Position numbers and translations under genes: made by a program. From NCBI GenBank assembly GCA_900550705.1, contig URTG01000040.1, positions 1 to 11,609 on the forward strand: a DNA stretch of 11,609 nt. The letters run 5' to 3'. The stretch comes from an uncultured Eubacteriales bacterium. Its GTDB lineage: Bacteria; Bacillota; Clostridia; Oscillospirales; Oscillospiraceae. The notes under the pieces were generated by a model. That model worked only from the letters and a program-made list of their open reading frames with translations. It made no database searches and was not told the origin of the DNA. Numbering within the stretch: position 1 is the first letter of the stretch; each line of letters starts with the position of its first letter. Below are positions 5,302 to 11,101 of the stretch, one piece after another.

Positions 5302-6915
5302 TCAGCGGAACTCGGGGTCCAGGTCCCACTTGTCCATCAGCAGGCGCAGCTGGTCGGCCAGCTTGGCCAGGTCCTTGTTGGTCCGGCCGCGGCTGCGGGC
5401 CACCAGCTCCAGCAGCTCCCGGCTGGTATCCTGCAGGCGGACATAGGCCGGGGAGCCGGCGGAGGCGCCATAGGTCCGGGGCTTGACCTCCAGCACAATG
5501 CCCTTGGCCAGCATTTTGTTCTCCAGCAGGTCGTAGACCTCCTCGTAGAGGGGGGCGTGGGCGGGGATGCCCCGCTGATTCAGGGTGTCGGCAAACAGCT
5601 CGGTGACGTTCCGGTCGCCGTGGACCACAAAGACCTGCTGGGGCTTGGGGGCGAAGTGGCCGATCCAGCGGAGCAGGTGGGTCCGGTCCGCATGGGAGGA
5701 CAGGCCCTTGAAGTTGAGGATTCGGGCGCGGACGGCGATCTCCTCGCCGAACAGCTTCACGGTTTTGGCCCCCTCCAGCAGACGGCGGCCCAGGGTGCCC
5801 TCCCCCTGGTAGCCCACAAAGACCACGGCGCACTCCGGCCGCCACAGGTTGTGCTTCAGGTGGTGGCGGATACGGCCCGCGTCGCACATTCCGGAGGCGG
5901 ACAGGATGATCTTGGGGGTCTTGTCGGCGTTCAGCGCCTTGGATTCCTCGGTGGACTGGGTCAGGGTCAGGCCGGGGAAGGAGAACAGGTCCTCGCCCCC
6001 CTGAAGAACGGCGATGGCCGCCTCATCCAGGTAGCCGTGGAGATTGCCGGCGTAAATGCGGGTGGCCTCGGCGGCCAGGGGGCTGTCGACGCAGACGGTG
6101 AAGTTGGGCACCGTTTTCACCAGGCCCCTGCTCTTGATCTCCCGCAGGAAGTAGAGCAGCTCCTGGGTGCGGCCCACCGCGAAGGAGGGGATTACGATGT
6201 TGCCCCCCTTGGAGAACACGTCGTCGATGAGGGCGGCCAGGGCCTCGGTATAGCTCTCCGGCGGCTCGTGGTCCCGGTCGCCGTAGGTGGATTCCATAAT
6301 GACGTAGTCGGCCTCCTCCAGATAGGAGGGGTCCCGGATAATGGGCTGGTCCACATTGCCCAGGTCGCCGGAGAAGACCAGCTTTCGGGTCACGCCGTTC
6401 TCCGTGGCCCAGAGCTCCACCTCGGCGGAACCCAGCAGATGGCCCGCGTCCCGGAACCGGACCTTCACGCCCTCGCACAGGTCGAAGATCTGGTCGTATT
6501 CATAGGGGATCACCTGCTGCAGGGCGGCCTCGGCATCGGCCACGGTGTACAGGGGCTCGACCTCCTTCCGCCCGGCCCGCTGGCCCTTCTGGTTCTGCCA
6601 CTGGGCGTCGCTCTCCTGGATGTGGGCGGAGTCCCGGAGCATGATGGACATCAGCTCGCCGGTGAGACGGGTGGTGTAAATGGAGCCGGTGAAGCCCTGC
6701 TTGCACAGCAGAGGAATGCGGCCGGTGTGGTCGATGTGGGCGTGGGTCACGATCACAGCGTCAATGTAGCTGGGGGCAAAGTCCAGGGCATTGTCGTCAT
6801 GCTCGTCCCGCCCCTGCTGCAAGCCGCAGTCGATGAGGATTTTCTTTCCGTTGACCTCCAGACAGTGACAGCTGCCGGTAACCGCATGGGCCGCGCCAAA
6901 GAAGCTAAGTTTCAT
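5302..6915 (-). CDS. Beta-CASP metallo-beta-lactamase protein (CPSF73/Ysh1-like RNase)
   Basis: A 537-residue cytosolic protein of the RNA-processing branch of metallo-beta-lactamases. The zinc site is complete: HAHIDH at 58-63, His159 (DAGHLLGSAEVE), Asp184 (SGDLG) and His432 (VVHGD). The beta-CASP insertion spans about 205-385, with MESTYGDRDH, PSFAVGRTQELL and SASGMCDAGRIRHHLK. The returning SSHAD motif (His408) and a Zn-dependent RNA-metabolism (RMMBL) segment follow. A C-terminal extension of about 60 residues carries a conserved-looking helical tail. Family members cleave RNA endo- or exonucleolytically; this one is shorter than, and organised differently from, RNase J. The ATG at 6915 follows GGGAGGA. 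A weak promoter and GC-rich hairpin precede it. Substrate is unknown; bacterial proteins of this class are often annotated simply as exonucleases. Confidence 0.9.
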   Translation of the reverse strand: MKLSFFGAAHAVTGSCHCLEVNGKKILIDCGLQQGRDEHDDNALDFAPSYIDAVIVTHAHIDHTGRIPLLCKQGFTGSIYTTRLTGELMSIMLRDSAHIQESDAQWQNQKGQRAGRKEVEPLYTVADAEAALQQVIPYEYDQIFDLCEGVKVRFRDAGHLLGSAEVELWATENGVTRKLVFSGDLGNVDQPIIRDPSYLEEADYVIMESTYGDRDHEPPESYTEALAALIDDVFSKGGNIVIPSFAVGRTQELLYFLREIKSRGLVKTVPNFTVCVDSPLAAEATRIYAGNLHGYLDEAAIAVLQGGEDLFSFPGLTLTQSTEESKALNADKTPKIILSASGMCDAGRIRHHLKHNLWRPECAVVFVGYQGEGTLGRRLLEGAKTVKLFGEEIAVRARILNFKGLSSHADRTHLLRWIGHFAPKPQQVFVVHGDRNVTELFADTLNQRGIPAHAPLYEEVYDLLENKMLAKGIVLEVKPRTYGASAGSPAYVRLQDTSRELLELVARSRGRTNKDLAKLADQLRLLMDKWDLDPEFR

Positions 6916-6941
6916 GGTCGTCCTCCCTGATTCATACTGTC

Positions 6942-6958
6942 CCGCCCCACCGGGGCGG
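6942..6958 (-). repeat. GC-rich hairpin in the leader of the beta-CASP gene
   Basis: CCGCCCC (6942-6948) pairs with GGGGCGG (6952-6958) around ACC, about 30 bases before the ATG. Its core CCCGCCCC and following GGGGCGG resemble the hairpin downstream of the same gene (5253-5279). It could modulate translation or RNA stability. Confidence 0.5.
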
Positions 6959-6990
6959 AGCGGGAATGAGGTGGCTTCTACTCTGGCTAT

Positions 6991-7019
6991 ATTTTACACC
7001 AAACGAAGGGAAAATTCTA
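6991..7019 (-). promoter_or_regulatory. Candidate promoter of the beta-CASP gene
   Basis: The minus strand has TAAAAT (6991-6996) within an AT-rich stretch, with TAGAAT (7014-7019) 17 bases upstream. The -35 match is poor, but the AT-rich island between two GC-rich genes and the 146-base gap after the HAD gene make a promoter here plausible. Confidence 0.4.
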
Positions 7020-7061
7020 GTCTAAATTATGAATTTTGACTACGAGGTTTTGAATTTCTGC

Positions 7062-7835
7062 TCACAGCAGTCCAAAGTGCTCCAGCGCCGTGACCACGCC
7101 GTCCTCGTCCACGGAGCCGGTGACGTAGTCGGCCCGGGCCTGGACGGCGGGGCTGGCGGTGCCCATGGCCACGCCAATGCCGCAGTGGACCAGCATGGAC
7201 AGGTCGTTCTCCCCGTCGCCGAAGGCCATGGAGTCGGCCAGAGCAATGCCCAGGTGCTCCAGCACGGCATCCACCCCCTTGTCCTTGCCGCCGCCGCTGG
7301 GGATGACGTCCAGAAAACGGGGGTGCCAGCGGGTGGTGGTCAGGTGGGGGGCGCGGTCCAGCAGCAGGTGCTCCTCCTCCGGCGTGAGGAAGGCGATGCC
7401 CTGGTAGACGTCCCGGCCCAGGGCCCGGGCGGGGTCGGCCAGGGCGGGGGTGGGGAGATTCAGGTCCTTGAGAAATTCCCGGGTGTTGGGGGTCATGCGG
7501 TTGAGATAGATGTCCTCCCCCTCCAGAAAAATGCAGGAGAAGGCGTTGGACCGGGCCGCCCCCACCAGCTCCTCCACCGCCGCGGGGGTCATGGGGTTGC
7601 TCCGCAGCACCGTGCCGCCGCAGGTGCAGTATTGCCCGCTGAGGGTGATGGCCCCGTCGAAGGGAAAGACGGACATGGGGTAGTCGAGCATCCGCCGGTG
7701 CCGCCCGGTGGAGAGAAACAGCTTGATCCCCCTGTTATGCAGGGTGTGGAGGGCGTTCAGGGTGTTTTGGGAGATTTCATGGGTCTGAAAGCTGACCAGG
7801 GTGCCGTCCAGGTCAAAAAAGATCGCTTTGGTCAT
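7062..7835 (-). CDS. Cof-type HAD-IIB family phosphatase
   Basis: A 257-residue haloacid dehalogenase hydrolase, likely dephosphorylating sugar phosphates, FMN or similar small metabolites in the cytosol. Motif I is FFDLDGTL with nucleophile Asp8 and acid/base Asp10. Motif II is LFLSTGR (Ser42/Thr43). The C2B cap spans about 85-180, motif III lysine lies in GGGKDKGVDAV (184-186), and motif IV is FGDGENDLSML (Asp207, Asp211). This order defines the Cof/YidA/YcsE group, whose members have broad and overlapping substrates, so no specific one can be named. AAAAGGAG precedes the ATG. The start is only 23 bases past the terminator that ends rny, leaving no room for a separate promoter, so expression probably depends on read-through or a start inside rny. 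Confidence 0.9.
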   Translation of the reverse strand: MTKAIFFDLDGTLVSFQTHEISQNTLNALHTLHNRGIKLFLSTGRHRRMLDYPMSVFPFDGAITLSGQYCTCGGTVLRSNPMTPAAVEELVGAARSNAFSCIFLEGEDIYLNRMTPNTREFLKDLNLPTPALADPARALGRDVYQGIAFLTPEEEHLLLDRAPHLTTTRWHPRFLDVIPSGGGKDKGVDAVLEHLGIALADSMAFGDGENDLSMLVHCGIGVAMGTASPAVQARADYVTGSVDEDGVVTALEHFGLL

Positions 7836-7854
7836 AGAGTGCTCCTTTTAATAT

Positions 7855-7884
7855 AAAAATCGGGACGCTGGGGGGCGTCCCGAT
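7855..7884 (-). terminator. Terminator after rny, upstream of the HAD gene
   Basis: On the minus strand a 10-bp stem, ATCGGGACGC with GCGTCCCGAT (7875-7884 and 7859-7868, six-base loop), is followed directly by TTTTTATATT. It begins six bases after the rny stop. It sits immediately before the HAD ribosome binding site, so it may act as a partial terminator that lowers HAD expression relative to rny. Confidence 0.85.
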
Positions 7885-7889
7885 GGAAC

Positions 7890-9443
7890 TTATTTTGCGT
7901 ATTCGATGGCCTTGGTCTCCCGCAGCAGGTGGACCTTGATCTGACCGGGGTACTCCAGCTCGTCCTCGATCTTCTTGGCGATGTCCCGGGCCAGCAGGAC
8001 CATCTGGTCCTCGCTGATGATCTCGGGCTTGACCATGATGCGGACCTCGCGGCCGGCCTGGATGGCGAAGGACTTCCCCACGCCGGGGAAGGAGGAGGTG
8101 ATCTCCTCCAGCATCTCCAGCCGCTTGATGTAGTTCTCCAGGTTCTCCCGCCGGGCGCCGGGGCGGGCGGCGGAGATGGCGTCGGCCGCCTGGACCAGGC
8201 AGGCGACGATGGTGCGGGGCTCCACGTCGTTGTGGTGGGCCTGAATGGCGTGGATGACGTTCTCGCTCTCGCGGTACTTCCGGGCCAGCTCCACGCCGAT
8301 CTGAACGTGGGAGCCCTCTACCTCGTGGTCGATGGCCTTGCCCAGGTCGTGGAGCAGACCGGCGCGCTTGGCCTCGGCCACGTTGGCGCCGATCTCGGCG
8401 GCCAGCAGGCCCGCCAGGTGAGACACCTCGATGGAGTGGTTCAGCACGTTCTGACCGTAGCTGGTGCGGTAGCGCATCCGGCCCAGCAGCTTGACCAGCT
8501 CGGGGTGCAGGCCGTGGACGTTGGTCTCGAAGATGGCGCGCTCGCCCTCGGACTTAATGACGGCGTCCACCTCTCGCTTGGCCTTCTCCACCATCTCCTC
8601 GATGCGGGCGGGATGGATGCGGCCGTCCAGGATCAGCTTCTCCAGGGCCAGCCGGGCGATCTCCCGGCGGACGGGGTCGAAGCAGGAGACGGTGATGGCC
8701 TCCGGGGTGTCGTCGATGATGAGGTCCACGCCGGTGAGGGTCTCCAGGGTGCGGATGTTGCGGCCCTCGCGGCCGATGATGCGGCCCTTCATCTCGTCGT
8801 TGGGCAGGGGCACCACAGACACGGTGGCCTCGGCCACATGGTCGGCGGCGCAGCGCTGGATGGCCAGAGAGACGATCTCCCGGGCCTTGGTGTCGGCCTC
8901 CTCCTTGAAGCGGGTCTCGATCTCTTTGATCTTCATGGCCGACTCATGGGTGACGTCGTCCTCCAGCTGCTTGAGCAGGTAGCTCTTGGCCTCCTCGGCG
9001 GTGAAGCCGGAAATGCGCTCCAGCATCTCCACCTGGCTCTGCTTCAGCTCCTCGGCCTCGGCCTGGGTGGCCTCCAGCTTGGCCAGGCGGGCGGAGAGCT
9101 GCTCGTCTTTTCGCTCGATGTTTTCGGTCTTGCGGTCCAGGGTCTCTTCCTTCTGCTGGAGCCGGTGCTCCTGGCGCTGAAGGTCGGCCCGGCGCTCCTT
9201 CACCTCGCGCTCATACTCGTTCCGGGACTGAAGAATTTCTTCCTTTGCCTCCAGAAGGGCCTCGCGCTTTTTGGCTTCTGCGCTCTTATAGGCGTCGTTT
9301 ACGATCTGCTTGGCCTGGTTTTTTGCGGAGTTCAGGTCCTCGTCCGCCTGCTTCCGTTCCCGGAGCACGCCGAAGACATACACCAGAGCCGCGCCGACCA
9401 AAAAGGCCGCCAGCGCCAGAATAACAGCAATGACAGGGTTCAT
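7890..9443 (-). CDS. rny: Ribonuclease Y
   Basis: A 517-residue membrane-anchored endoribonuclease that initiates mRNA decay in Firmicutes lacking RNase E. All domains are present in order. An N-terminal membrane anchor (4-26) is followed by a long charged coiled coil (about 30-200). A KH RNA-binding domain (about 210-275) has the GxxG loop in IIGREGRN (222-229). The HD catalytic domain has His336, HDLGK at 365-369 and Asp421, and a C-terminal domain ends IKVHLLRETKAIEYAK. Length matches the family. The ATG at 9443 has GGAGG about 14 bases upstream, longer than usual. It has its own strong promoter and a leader of about 160 bases with several hairpins. Rny normally sits near the membrane with other degradosome parts; a second RNase-like protein and an SPFH/NfeD pair are encoded nearby. 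Confidence 0.97.
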   Translation of the reverse strand: MNPVIAVILALAAFLVGAALVYVFGVLRERKQADEDLNSAKNQAKQIVNDAYKSAEAKKREALLEAKEEILQSRNEYEREVKERRADLQRQEHRLQQKEETLDRKTENIERKDEQLSARLAKLEATQAEAEELKQSQVEMLERISGFTAEEAKSYLLKQLEDDVTHESAMKIKEIETRFKEEADTKAREIVSLAIQRCAADHVAEATVSVVPLPNDEMKGRIIGREGRNIRTLETLTGVDLIIDDTPEAITVSCFDPVRREIARLALEKLILDGRIHPARIEEMVEKAKREVDAVIKSEGERAIFETNVHGLHPELVKLLGRMRYRTSYGQNVLNHSIEVSHLAGLLAAEIGANVAEAKRAGLLHDLGKAIDHEVEGSHVQIGVELARKYRESENVIHAIQAHHNDVEPRTIVACLVQAADAISAARPGARRENLENYIKRLEMLEEITSSFPGVGKSFAIQAGREVRIMVKPEIISEDQMVLLARDIAKKIEDELEYPGQIKVHLLRETKAIEYAK

Positions 9444-9592
9444 ATTGGTCGTTCACACCTCCAAAATGTTGGTTTGACTGCGGCGGACCGCCGCAGTGCC
9501 CGCACAGGCGGGACTTGTACATAAAATGAGCCGCAAGGCCGCGGAACGCGCCGTCCTTGCGACAACTGAAAAACATCCCCAAAGTTTTTCAT
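9440..9592 (-). CDS. Possible leader ORF overlapping the rny start
   Basis: A 50-codon frame in the rny leader starts at ATG 9592 (MKNFGDVFQLSQGRRVPRPC), only about nine bases after the predicted transcript start. It ends in a TGA that overlaps the rny start as ATGA, an arrangement seen in translational coupling. The long spacing of the rny ribosome binding site would fit. Against it, the product is arginine-rich and unlike any family I recognise, the start has only a weak GGACAGA upstream, and a GC-rich leader can stay open by chance. Confidence 0.2.
   Translation of the reverse strand: MKNFGDVFQLSQGRRVPRPCGSFYVQVPPVRALRRSAAVKPTFWRCERPI
9478..9561 (-). promoter_or_regulatory. Structured 5' leader of rny
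   Basis: Three inverted repeats lie within the leader: CGCAAGG (9532-9538) with CCTTGCG (9555-9561), CCCGC (9499-9503) with GCGGG (9508-9512), and a 9-bp palindrome at 9478-9496. None has a T tract. They may affect rny mRNA stability, possibly through the enzyme itself. No riboswitch family is recognisable. Confidence 0.45.
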
Positions 9593-9607
9593 TTCTGTCC
9601 TGTATAT

Positions 9608-9636
9608 ATTGTAAAGGCAACCTGCCCCGCTGTCAA
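9608..9636 (-). promoter_or_regulatory. Promoter of rny
   Basis: On the minus strand a consensus TTGACA (9631-9636) and TACAAT (9608-9613) are separated by exactly 17 bases. The predicted start near 9601 gives a leader of about 158 bases before rny. Confidence 0.9.
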
Positions 9637-9641
9637 GAATT

Positions 9642-9697
9642 ATTGTACCTTCTCTCAAAGATAACTTTGGAATAGAAAAGGGGACCGAAGGAACAAT
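9642..9697. repeat. 11-bp inverted repeat between divergent promoters
   Basis: ATTGTACCTTC (9642-9652) and GAAGGAACAAT (9687-9697) are inverted copies with one mismatch. Each lies four to five bases upstream of a -35 element, that of rny on the left and that of the DUF4160/DUF2442 promoter on the right. The match continues into each promoter as TTCTTGAC. It may be a shared regulator site or a duplicated promoter-proximal element. Confidence 0.6.
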
Positions 9698-9701
9698 TTT
9701 C

Positions 9702-9731
9702 TTGACTTTTTTCACGGTATCGTGATATTAT
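9702..9731 (+). promoter_or_regulatory. Promoter with embedded operator-like palindrome
   Basis: TTGACT (9702-9707) and TATTAT (9726-9731) are separated by 18 bases. The spacer contains the palindrome TCACG-GTAT-CGTGA (9712-9725), which abuts the -10. A repressor bound there would block RNA polymerase, so this may be an autoregulated promoter for the downstream HTH protein. Confidence 0.75.
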
Positions 9732-9734
9732 AAA

Positions 9735-9842
9735 GTCGGCAAGGGGCTTGCCATGGCGCTGGAGTGGGCGGCCATCCACCAGAGTGAGCTGCTGGAGATG
9801 TGGTCCTCGCAGAGGTTCAGACAGCTACCCCCGCTTCAGTGA
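9735..9842 (+). pseudogene. C-terminal remnant of a DUF4160 gene
   Basis: Frame 9735-9842 encodes GKGLAMALEWAAIHQSELLE and then MWSSQRFRQLPPLQ before a stop. This resembles the last third of DUF4160 proteins, which typically end with an aLEWAelHqdELlenW...PL pattern. The rest of the roughly 90-residue protein, including its FxxDHNPPHFH core, is missing; upstream of 9726 there is only promoter sequence and an in-frame stop at 9723. An ATG at 9753 with AAGGGG six bases upstream could still yield a 29-residue peptide. DUF4160 genes often directly precede DUF2442 genes, as here (31 bases to the next ATG), so this was probably the first gene of that pair. The family call is from recognition of a short segment. 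Confidence 0.6.
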
Positions 9843-9873
9843 GCAAATCGCCGTGTGCAGAAAGGAGTCTGCT

Positions 9874-10311
9874 ATGTTCCACAAAATTCAATCCGTTACA
9901 CCGCTTTCTGCCCTTCAGCTGCTGGCCCATTTTACCGACGGGACCTCGAAGCGCTATGATATGGCCCCGTTGGTGGAAAAAATGCCGGTTTTCGCGCCTC
10001 TGCGGGATACGCCCGGCCTGTTTGAGCAGGTGAACGTAGACCCCGGCGGATACGGGATCTCCTGGAATGACGACATTGACCTGGACGCCTCGGAGCTCTG
10101 GGCAAACGGCACCCCGGCGGCCTCGCCCTTCGATGGGCTGCTGTCCTTTGCTGACGCCACCGCCCTCTGGGCGCTGAACGAGAGCACCCTGCGGAAGGCG
10201 GTGTCCTACCGGAAGCTGGTGCCCGGGCTGGACGCGCAGAAATACGGCAAGCAGTGGGTGGTCACCCGCGCCGCGATGGAGCGGGAGTACGGCCCGATCC
10301 CACAGAGATAA
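9874..10311 (+). CDS. DUF2442 protein with C-terminal helix-turn-helix
   Basis: A 145-residue protein whose ATG at 9874 is set by AAAGGAG six bases upstream; the longer frame from 9748 overlaps the DUF4160 remnant out of frame and lacks a ribosome site. Residues about 3-82 form a DUF2442 domain (VTPLSALQLLAHFTDGTSKR, VNVDPGGYGISWNDDIDLDA, SELWANGT). Residues about 90-140 form a small DNA-binding-like domain, ALWALNESTLRKAVSYRKLV then KYGKQWVVTRAAMEREYG. This is the pattern of HTH proteins in which a recognition helix is followed by a YGKQWVVT wing. DUF2442 proteins are often encoded next to DUF4160 proteins and have been suggested to form a toxin-antitoxin-like pair, with DUF2442 as the antitoxin side. 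The HTH and the palindrome in its promoter suggest autorepression. Function is not established. Confidence 0.82.
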   Translation: MFHKIQSVTPLSALQLLAHFTDGTSKRYDMAPLVEKMPVFAPLRDTPGLFEQVNVDPGGYGISWNDDIDLDASELWANGTPAASPFDGLLSFADATALWALNESTLRKAVSYRKLVPGLDAQKYGKQWVVTRAAMEREYGPIPQR

Positions 10312-10318
10312 CAGAAAC

Positions 10319-10335
10319 CAGGCTGTCGAAAAAGT
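10319..10335 (+). repeat. 17-base intergenic repeat, copy 1
   Basis: CAGGCTGTCGAAAAAGT begins seven bases after the DUF2442 stop codon and forms the left arm of the U-rich hairpin. An identical copy is at 11505-11521. Confidence 0.7.
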
Positions 10336-10355
10336 GGTGAAACCATTTTTTGACA
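10324..10355. terminator. U-rich hairpin downstream of the DUF2442 gene
   Basis: TGTC-G-AAAAAG-TGGT (10324-10338) pairs with ACCA-TTTTTT-GACA (10342-10355) around a GAA loop with one bulge. A and T runs in the stem let it work as a terminator on either strand. It lies between convergent genes and starts with the 17-base repeat described elsewhere. Confidence 0.6.
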
Positions 10356-10360
10356 AGCTG

Positions 10361-10384
10361 ACGCCGCCCCGGATCGGGCGGCGT
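10361..10384. terminator. GC-rich hairpin between convergent DUF2442 and dCMP deaminase genes
   Basis: ACGCCGCCC (10361-10369) pairs with GGGCGGCGT (10376-10384) around six bases. On the plus strand it is followed by a loosely T-rich stretch (TTGCTTGTGCTT). On the minus strand it comes just after the deaminase stop and precedes the U-rich hairpin at 10324-10355. The two probably act together as a bidirectional terminator. Confidence 0.55.
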
Positions 10385-10395
10385 TTGCTTGTGCT

Positions 10396-10878
10396 TCACA
10401 CCTGCTTCGGCAGAGAGTCGTCCTCACGAATCCAGTCCTCCACATGGACCACGGAGTAGTCCGTTTCGGTGTTGCGGATGACCACCCGGTCGATGCCGGC
10501 GTTGATGACCACCCGGCGGCACATGGAGCAGGAGGTGGCGTCGTGGAGGAGCGTGCCGTCCTTGGCCGCGCGGCCGGCCAGGTAGAGGGTGGCACCCAGG
10601 GTGTCTCGCCGGGCGGCGGAGATGATGGCGTTCATCTCGGCGTGGACGGAGCGGCACAGCTCATACCGCTCGCCGGAGGGGACGTTCAGCGCCTCCCGGG
10701 CGCAGTAGCCCAGGTCCATGCAGTTCTTCCGCCCCCGGGGCGCGCCGTTGTAGCCGGTGGAGACGATCTCGTCGTTCTTCACGATGATGGCCCCGTAGCA
10801 CCGGCGCAGACAGGTGGACCGCTCCAGCACGGTCTCGGCGATGTCCAGGTAGTAGTTCTCCTTATCAATACGCTTCAT
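10396..10878 (-). CDS. comEB: Deoxycytidylate (dCMP) deaminase, ComEB-like
   Basis: A 160-residue zinc enzyme converting dCMP to dUMP, feeding dTMP synthesis. The zinc motif is HAEMNAI (His79, proton-shuttling Glu81) plus SCSMC (Cys117, Cys120), followed by RRVVINAGIDRVV. Substrate-side motifs include YGAIIVKNDEIVSTGYNGAP and the region CMDLGYCARE. The usual proline before the CxxC is serine, which I recall in other clostridial members. Length fits the family. It is a single gene with its own promoter and a GGGGAGGA ribosome site seven bases from the ATG; no com operon or thymidylate genes are adjacent. The comEB symbol follows the B. subtilis homologue and does not imply a competence role. 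Confidence 0.92.
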   Translation of the reverse strand: MKRIDKENYYLDIAETVLERSTCLRRCYGAIIVKNDEIVSTGYNGAPRGRKNCMDLGYCAREALNVPSGERYELCRSVHAEMNAIISAARRDTLGATLYLAGRAAKDGTLLHDATSCSMCRRVVINAGIDRVVIRNTETDYSVVHVEDWIREDDSLPKQV

Positions 10879-10928
10879 GGCGCAGTCCTCCCCACCAAGA
10901 TTGGAAACATTGCAGCATCGTTCCCTCT

Positions 10929-10957
10929 ATTTTATCGCAAAACACCGGGAGACGCAA
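10929..10957 (-). promoter_or_regulatory. Promoter of the dCMP deaminase gene
   Basis: On the minus strand TTGCGT (10952-10957) and TAAAAT (10929-10934) are separated by 17 bases, giving a leader of about 45 bases. It is divergent from the zinc-ribbon gene promoter. Confidence 0.75.
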
Positions 10958-11013
10958 GCAAAAGCGGAAAATTGCTCCCGGTCCGAATTTACATTTTGTT
11001 TACGAATGATTTC

Positions 11014-11042
11014 TTGACGATTTCCTGGGGATGGAGTATCAT
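11014..11042 (+). promoter_or_regulatory. Promoter of the zinc-ribbon membrane protein gene
   Basis: TTGACG (11014-11019) and TATCAT (11037-11042) are separated by 17 bases. The TATCAT hexamer is immediately repeated, giving two possible -10 registers. The predicted start near 11049 is five bases before the leader hairpin. Confidence 0.78.
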
Positions 11043-11053
11043 TATCATACAAA

Positions 11054-11081
11054 AACGGCAGGCGAAACGGCGCCTGCCGTT
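11054..11081 (+). promoter_or_regulatory. 5' leader hairpin upstream of the zinc-ribbon gene
   Basis: AACGGCAGGCG (11054-11064) pairs perfectly with CGCCTGCCGTT (11071-11081) around AAACGG. It would form almost at the transcript 5' end, with the AGGAGG ribosome site (11088-11093) six bases after it and no T tract. A 5'-terminal hairpin of this kind can protect mRNA from 5' end-dependent decay or tune translation. Confidence 0.65.
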
Positions 11082-11101
11082 GTTCCAAGGAGGCGTCTTG
11101 T

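Noticed and set aside
5140..6930. Very long plus-strand open frame opposite the beta-CASP gene, and similar long frames at 7929-9524 and 3344-4252
   Set aside because: These are antisense shadows produced by GC-rich codons; their products are low-complexity runs rich in G, Q, H and V without domains or ribosome sites.
10516..10530. Serine instead of proline before the CxxC zinc motif of the dCMP deaminase
   Set aside because: The zinc ligands and catalytic glutamate are intact and the same substitution is familiar from clostridial homologues.
10946..10981. Distant 7-bp inverted repeat CCGGGAG/CTCCCGG between the divergent deaminase and zinc-ribbon promoters
   Set aside because: Its arms are about 20 bases apart and one overlaps the deaminase -35 region, but nothing else supports an operator.
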